Shown here one piece after another: positions 6,954 through 9,725 of a DNA stretch of 9,725 nt (positions within the stretch are counted from its first letter, which is position 1; every line of letters starts with the position of its first letter). The translations under genes were made by a program, and so were the position numbers. The notes below the pieces were generated by a model. That model searched no databases, was not told the DNA's origin, and worked only from the letters and a program-made list of their open reading frames with translations. Source of the stretch: Psychrobacter sp. (GTDB lineage Bacteria; Pseudomonadota; Gammaproteobacteria; Pseudomonadales; Moraxellaceae). Location of the stretch: positions 1-9,725 of the forward strand of contig JAAXIL010000041.1 of NCBI GenBank assembly GCA_012270355.1, read 5' to 3'.

Positions 6954-7526
6954 TTAAATCGTAAAACAGTCATAACCACAATAAGCGAGGGTTGGCTGGC
7001 TATCAGTCGTACTGGTATTGCCTTGTCTTGCCTGCTCAAATTCAGGGCTGGCAAGCACCTGTGCCATTTGCTCTTTTGCCACGGCTTGCACGTCGCCCCG
7101 ATTGGCAATCATGCCTTGAACCAGCTCGGTTAAATTCACCTTATTGCTGGCGATTGCCCAAGCCACTGCCAGTTGTTTGGTGGCATCGTCCACTTGTCCT
7201 TGCGTGCGAATAAGATTAGCGACATTTTCGGCAGTCACCGCCTTATCGACTGACGTATTGATAAATTGACTGGCAAAGGCTCGAAGTGGGTCACCCCCAA
7301 GCTGGTCGATGGCCGGATACTGAGCAAGCGTAGCCTGAAAGCGGGTGGTCAGTTGATTTTTTATACTCGGACGCACTTGCTCAAAGTCAATATGACGGGC
7401 TAAAGCGTCACCGTCTCGAGCCTCATAGGCTTGCCCCATTTGATACGCCACATAGTACGGTGAGCCGGCTATGACTCCAACAGCAATGAGCAACATTAGA
7501 ACAATGACGGTAAGTAGCTTTTTCAT
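6954..7526 (-). CDS. DUF2939 family membrane-anchored protein, probably truncated at the C-terminus
   Basis: A 190-residue protein with one N-terminal hydrophobic segment (about 4-22), either an uncleaved signal anchor or a signal peptide, then a mainly helical domain outside the cytoplasm. The block SPYYVAYQMGQAYEARDGDA and the following HIDFEQVRPSIKNQL match DUF2939, a family of unknown function common in Moraxellaceae and other Proteobacteria. No catalytic motif is visible. The protein ends abruptly at AYCGYDCFTI, with two cysteines (C183, C187) close to the end. An in-frame continuation of 28 codons lies just beyond the stop, so the original protein was probably 219 residues. The ATG at 7526 lacks a clear ribosome binding site. 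It is divergent from dnaJ and upstream of the methyltransferase gene on the same strand. Confidence 0.82.
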   Translation of the reverse strand: MKKLLTVIVLMLLIAVGVIAGSPYYVAYQMGQAYEARDGDALARHIDFEQVRPSIKNQLTTRFQATLAQYPAIDQLGGDPLRAFASQFINTSVDKAVTAENVANLIRTQGQVDDATKQLAVAWAIASNKVNLTELVQGMIANRGDVQAVAKEQMAQVLASPEFEQARQGNTSTTDSQPTLAYCGYDCFTI

Positions 7527-7556
7527 TAGGATAGCCAGTCAACAACGAGGGCTTAT

Positions 7557-7586
7557 TTTATCATTTTATGATGCAGGAATGCTCAA
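7557..7586 (-). promoter_or_regulatory. Possible sigma-70 promoter for the DUF2939 gene
   Basis: On the minus strand TTGAGC (7581-7586) and GATAAA (7557-7562) are 18 bases apart, followed by an A/T-rich stretch, which places the transcript start about 20-25 bases before the ATG at 7526. A small inverted repeat ATCAT-TTT-ATGAT (7560-7572) overlaps the -10 region. The boxes are only partly consensus, so this is a candidate. Confidence 0.3.
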
Positions 7587-7608
7587 ACCCGCCGTTTGAA
7601 AACAAATG

Positions 7609-7638
7609 CTTGATAAATTACCCAACCATCGCCATAAA
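7609..7638 (+). promoter_or_regulatory. Candidate dnaJ promoter, overlapping sigma-32-like and sigma-70-like boxes
   Basis: CTTGATA (7609-7615) followed 14 bases later by CGCCATAAA (7630-7638) resembles the sigma-32 heat-shock pattern CTTGAAA - 13 to 14 - CCCCATnT, with mismatches. The same stretch reads as a sigma-70 promoter: TTGATA (7610-7615), 17 bases, CATAAA (7633-7638). The predicted start lies about 55-60 bases before the dnaJ ATG at 7702, which has a GAGGA site 7 bases upstream. dnaJ is normally heat inducible, which makes the dual reading plausible. Confidence 0.4.
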
Positions 7639-7701
7639 CCCCATCATCCAAGAATTTATTTAGCAAACATTTTATTGAACCAACATTGTTGAGGAATACC
7701 C

Positions 7702-8841
7702 ATGAGCAAGCGTGATTTCTATGAAGTATTGGGCGTGAGCAAAACCGCTGACGAACGAGAAATCAAAAAAGCCTATCGTAAACTGGCGATGAAGTATCAC
7801 CCTGACCGCAACTCTGACGATCCCGATGCCGAAGAAAAGTTCAAAGAAGCGTCAATGGCATACGAGGTGCTAAGCGACGCACAAAAACGCTCGGCTTACG
7901 ACCGCATGGGTCATGCGGCGTTTGAAAATGGCATGGGCGGTGGCGGTTTTGGTGGGGCAGGCAACTTCCAAGACATTTTTGGCGATATTTTTGGCAACTT
8001 TGGCGACATTTTTGGTCAAGCTCGGGGCGGTGGTGGACGCTCTCGCCGTGGGTCAGACTTGCGGTATGTGCTCGATTTGACGCTTGAGGAGGCGGTCAAA
8101 GGTTGCAAAAAAGAAATCAGTTTTTCTGCTCCTGCTCCGTGTGACACCTGTGATGGCAAAGGGGCAAAAGATGCCTCAGACATCGTGATGTGTTCCACTT
8201 GTCACGGGCAAGGGCAAATTCGGATGCAACAAGGCTTTTTTGCCGTACAGCAAACCTGTCCAAACTGTGGCGGATCAGGCAAGCAAGTTAAAAACCCATG
8301 CCCCGATTGTCATGGCAGTGGCGTAAAAGAAAAGTCTCGCACGCTTGAGGTGACCATACCTGCAGGGGTGGACGATGGTGACCGTGTCCGTTTGGCGGGC
8401 GAAGGCGAAGCGGCAGGCGGGGGCATGCAAAATGGCGATTTATATGTGGAAGTCAATGTAGAGCCTCACCCCGTGTTCAAGCGACAAGGGGCAGACCTTT
8501 ACATGGACGTGCCCGTTAGCATCACTGATGCGGCACTCGGTAAAGAGGTGGAAATCCCCACGCTGGACGGCAAGGTGAAAATCAAAGTGGCGGAAGGCAC
8601 GCAAAGCGGTAAGTTGCTACGGGTGCGAGGTAAGGGCGTAACCCCTGTGCGGACGACCATGAAAGGAGATTTGATTTGTCGCATCATGGTCGAAACGCCT
8701 GTGAACTTGACTCGTGAGCAAAAAGACTTGCTCAAGCAGTTCCAAGAAACGCTCGACAGCAACGATGGTGATAAAGACAAGCAAGACCAATCGCCACACA
8801 AAAAGTCGTTCTTTGAAAAGTTAGGCGATTTGTTTGATTAA
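7702..8841 (+). CDS. dnaJ: Chaperone DnaJ (Hsp40), type I
   Basis: The Hsp40 co-chaperone that delivers unfolded clients to DnaK and stimulates its ATPase through the J domain, in the cytoplasm. All type I parts are present in order: the J domain (1-70) with the HPD triad at 33-35; a Gly/Phe-rich linker (about 75-117) with a DIFG repeat; the zinc-binding domain with four CxxCxGxG motifs (C147/C150, C164/C167, C186/C189, C200/C203), all intact; and the C-terminal substrate-binding and dimerisation region ending [10 protein letters not shown]. The length of 379 is usual. A GAGGA ribosome binding site precedes the ATG. Unlike E. coli it has no dnaK next to it, so it is its own transcription unit, with a candidate heat-shock promoter upstream and an intrinsic terminator right after the stop. 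Confidence 0.99.
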   Translation: MSKRDFYEVLGVSKTADEREIKKAYRKLAMKYHPDRNSDDPDAEEKFKEASMAYEVLSDAQKRSAYDRMGHAAFENGMGGGGFGGAGNFQDIFGDIFGNFGDIFGQARGGGGRSRRGSDLRYVLDLTLEEAVKGCKKEISFSAPAPCDTCDGKGAKDASDIVMCSTCHGQGQIRMQQGFFAVQQTCPNCGGSGKQVKNPCPDCHGSGVKEKSRTLEVTIPAGVDDGDRVRLAGEGEAAGGGMQNGDLYVEVNVEPHPVFKRQGADLYMDVPVSITDAALGKEVEIPTLDGKVKIKVAEGTQSGKLLRVRGKGVTPVRTTMKGDLICRIMVETPVNLTREQKDLLKQFQETLDSNDGDKDKQDQSPHKKSFFEKLGDLFD

Positions 8842-8856
8842 GTCAAAACTGTGGGC

Positions 8857-8897
8857 AAAAGCCCATATCTTTAATGTGAAACGTATGGGCTTTTTTT
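8857..8897 (+). terminator. Intrinsic terminator after dnaJ, with a competing upstream hairpin
   Basis: AAAAGCCCATA (8857-8867) and TATGGGCTTTT (8884-8894) form a perfect 11-bp stem with a 16-base loop, followed by a run of seven T (8891-8897). It begins 15 bases after the dnaJ stop. In the other direction only four T follow the stem, so it may also serve, more weakly, for the convergent yceI. The GCCCAT arm can instead pair with GTGGGC at 8851-8856 across an AAAA loop, giving an alternative hairpin. Confidence 0.88.
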
Positions 8898-8920
8898 ATG
8901 GTTTGAAGAAAGTTATACGG

Positions 8921-9496
8921 CTACTTTTTGATGGCTTCAATTTGAATATTCAGCGTCACCAATTTGCTCACGCCCATCGCCACGTATTTATCAATACCCC
9001 AGTTAGTACGATCGATGGTCGTCAAAAAGTCACCGCCACAAACCTGAGCTTTGTGCATGGGGCTTTGATAGCAGTTAAATTTAGTGGCAGTCAACGTGAC
9101 GGGATGGGTTTGTCCATTCAGCGTTAAATTTCCTGTGACCTGAGCCACGTCTTTTTTATCCCCTGTTTGTCGAAACTGCCAATCGGTCGAAACAAAGCGG
9201 GCAGTTGGGTATGTTTCGATATTAAAAAAGTCCTTACTTTTTAGCGACTCGTCAAAATGGGTAATACCCGTGTTCAGGTTATCCATTGGGATGGTAATAT
9301 CCACCGCCCCTTTTTTGGCAGAGCGGTCATAATCCACCGTGCCTGTTAGATTATAAAAACCGCCCGCATTGGTGGAGGTGCCAAAGTGGTCGATATAAAA
9401 TCTCACGTTGGCGTGGGGTGGGTCAATCTCGTAAGTTGCCCCTTGAGCAACTAAAGGTAGGGCAATAAGGGCGGTGGTGAGTATGAGTTTTTGCAT
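8921..9496 (-). CDS. YceI family periplasmic protein
   Basis: A 191-residue YceI-family protein, a lipocalin-like beta barrel in the periplasm that binds polyisoprenoid-type lipids in characterised members; its cellular job is unclear. A signal peptide covers about residues 1-19 (cleavage near AQG/AT). The mature part starts YEIDPPHANVRFYIDHFG and contains the family blocks FDESLKSKDFFNIETYPTA (81-99) and LTLNGQTHPVTL (124-135), and it ends with the typical NWGIDKYV and final strands. Two cysteines (C142, C153) sit in one insertion and could form a disulfide. ATG at 9496 is preceded by a good AAAGGA site. The IS256-family end lies 86 bases upstream and may both have displaced the original promoter and supplied a new one. 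Confidence 0.93.
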   Translation of the reverse strand: MQKLILTTALIALPLVAQGATYEIDPPHANVRFYIDHFGTSTNAGGFYNLTGTVDYDRSAKKGAVDITIPMDNLNTGITHFDESLKSKDFFNIETYPTARFVSTDWQFRQTGDKKDVAQVTGNLTLNGQTHPVTLTATKFNCYQSPMHKAQVCGGDFLTTIDRTNWGIDKYVAMGVSKLVTLNIQIEAIKK

Positions 9497-9578
9497 GATA
9501 AATCCTTTATTATTGGCAATTTTTATGAGGATTAAACGTCCAATGTTATTTGAAATTTAAAAGCTAAGGTTAGGCACA

Positions 9579-9607
9579 ATTAGAGGGCGTTCAAAACTCT
9601 GTGTCAA
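9579..9607 (-). promoter_or_regulatory. Hybrid outward promoter at the IS256-family end, directed into yceI
   Basis: On the minus strand a perfect -35 TTGACA (9602-9607) lies inside the IS end and is followed, after 17 bases (9585-9601), by TCTAAT (9579-9584), five of six matches to the -10 consensus. If the IS ends at 9583, the first two bases of the -10 come from the element and the last four from the chromosome. A transcript would start near 9572 and reach the yceI ATG after about 75 bases. IS256 and relatives are known to carry outward -35 boxes in their ends. Confidence 0.6.
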
Positions 9608-9725
9608 CTAAATTAAAGACGCATCACCGAATCTAATCAACCAGGGAAATAGATAGACAGCTGCATCACTGTCTGTCCCCAATTACGAATCGGCATCGTC
9701 CACTTAGCAGAGGCATTTAACATAC
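9583..9725 (-). mobile_element. IS256-family insertion sequence, one end (cut by window edge)
   Basis: The terminal sequence from 9583 (GAGGGCGTTCAAAACTCTGT, continuing GTCAACT) resembles the ends of IS256-family elements, and about 30 bases inside it the transposase stop codon is met. The transposase reads on the minus strand, so this is the end nearest its C-terminus. The exact boundary (9583 or 9585) cannot be proved because the other end is outside the window; the bases just outside (9575-9582, CACAATTA) would be the 8-bp target duplication if 9583 is correct. Confidence 0.72.
9637..9725 (-). CDS. IS256-family transposase, C-terminal end (partial)
   Basis: The last 28 full codons of a minus-strand gene that enters from the right edge and stops with TGA at 9637-9639. 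They read NASAKWTMPIRNWGQTVMQL, then SIYFPG at the C-terminus. The KWTMPIRNWG block is characteristic of the C-terminal end of IS256-type (mutator-like, DDE) transposases. The catalytic residues lie outside the window, so it cannot be judged here whether the enzyme is intact. The ATG at 9721-9723 is an internal Met of this frame, since the homology is to a C-terminus. Confidence 0.8.
   Translation of the reverse strand, partial: MLNASAKWTMPIRNWGQTVMQLSIYFPG

Noticed and set aside
6854..7108. Extension of the methyltransferase frame by 85 codons upstream of 6853
   Set aside because: It overlaps the DUF2939 gene in another frame and shows no family similarity; the conserved N-terminus begins just after the ATG at 6853.
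8499..8801. Minus-strand open frames within dnaJ
   Set aside because: They are antisense to a fully conserved gene and have no domain signal.

Overview
The window suggests a gammaproteobacterium of the Moraxellaceae (Moraxella, Faucicola or Psychrobacter-like). This rests on moderate GC content, the mix of housekeeping genes, a free-standing dnaJ with no dnaK or grpE beside it, and the overall feel of the proteins. The genus is inference from protein style and was not tested by a search. Most of the window is ordinary chromosome with short intergenic gaps. No stretch over 300 bases lacks a gene, and I see no tRNA, rRNA or CRISPR.

Layout. Positions 1-2939 are a minus-strand run, read right to left: a YheT-type alpha/beta hydrolase, a hot-dog acyl-CoA thioesterase-like protein, a secreted DNA/RNA non-specific endonuclease with a hydrophobic C-terminal tail, and the start of a small unknown protein cut by the window edge. 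Gaps of 1 to about 70 bases make one operon plausible. At 3057-3689 is a YigZ/IMPACT protein, divergent from rsuA (16S rRNA pseudouridine synthase), which is followed 48 bases later by an unusually long DsbC-type disulfide isomerase. Downstream sits a 161-bp MITE-like element with inverted ends and a TTA duplication. Then come two minus-strand genes, a homocysteine S-methyltransferase and, upstream of it, a DUF2939 membrane-anchored protein. Divergent from these is dnaJ with a heat-shock-like promoter and a strong terminator. Last is yceI on the minus strand, and at the right edge one end of an IS256-family insertion sequence with the C-terminus of its transposase.

How it fits together. No novel multi-gene system is visible; the known genes cover protein folding (dnaJ, dsbC), ribosome modification (rsuA), methionine metabolism (mmuM-like) and envelope or secreted functions. 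The interesting signals lie at the seams. The IS256 end supplies a consensus -35 that pairs with a near-consensus -10 spanning the IS/chromosome junction and points into yceI. The DUF2939 frame stays open for 28 codons beyond an in-frame TAA and ends exactly at the ribosome binding site of the next gene, which suggests a recent nonsense mutation. The DsbC-type protein appears to carry two copies of the DsbC N-terminal dimerisation domain. The 161-bp element looks like a non-autonomous IS5-group MITE that can fold into a long hairpin between convergent genes.
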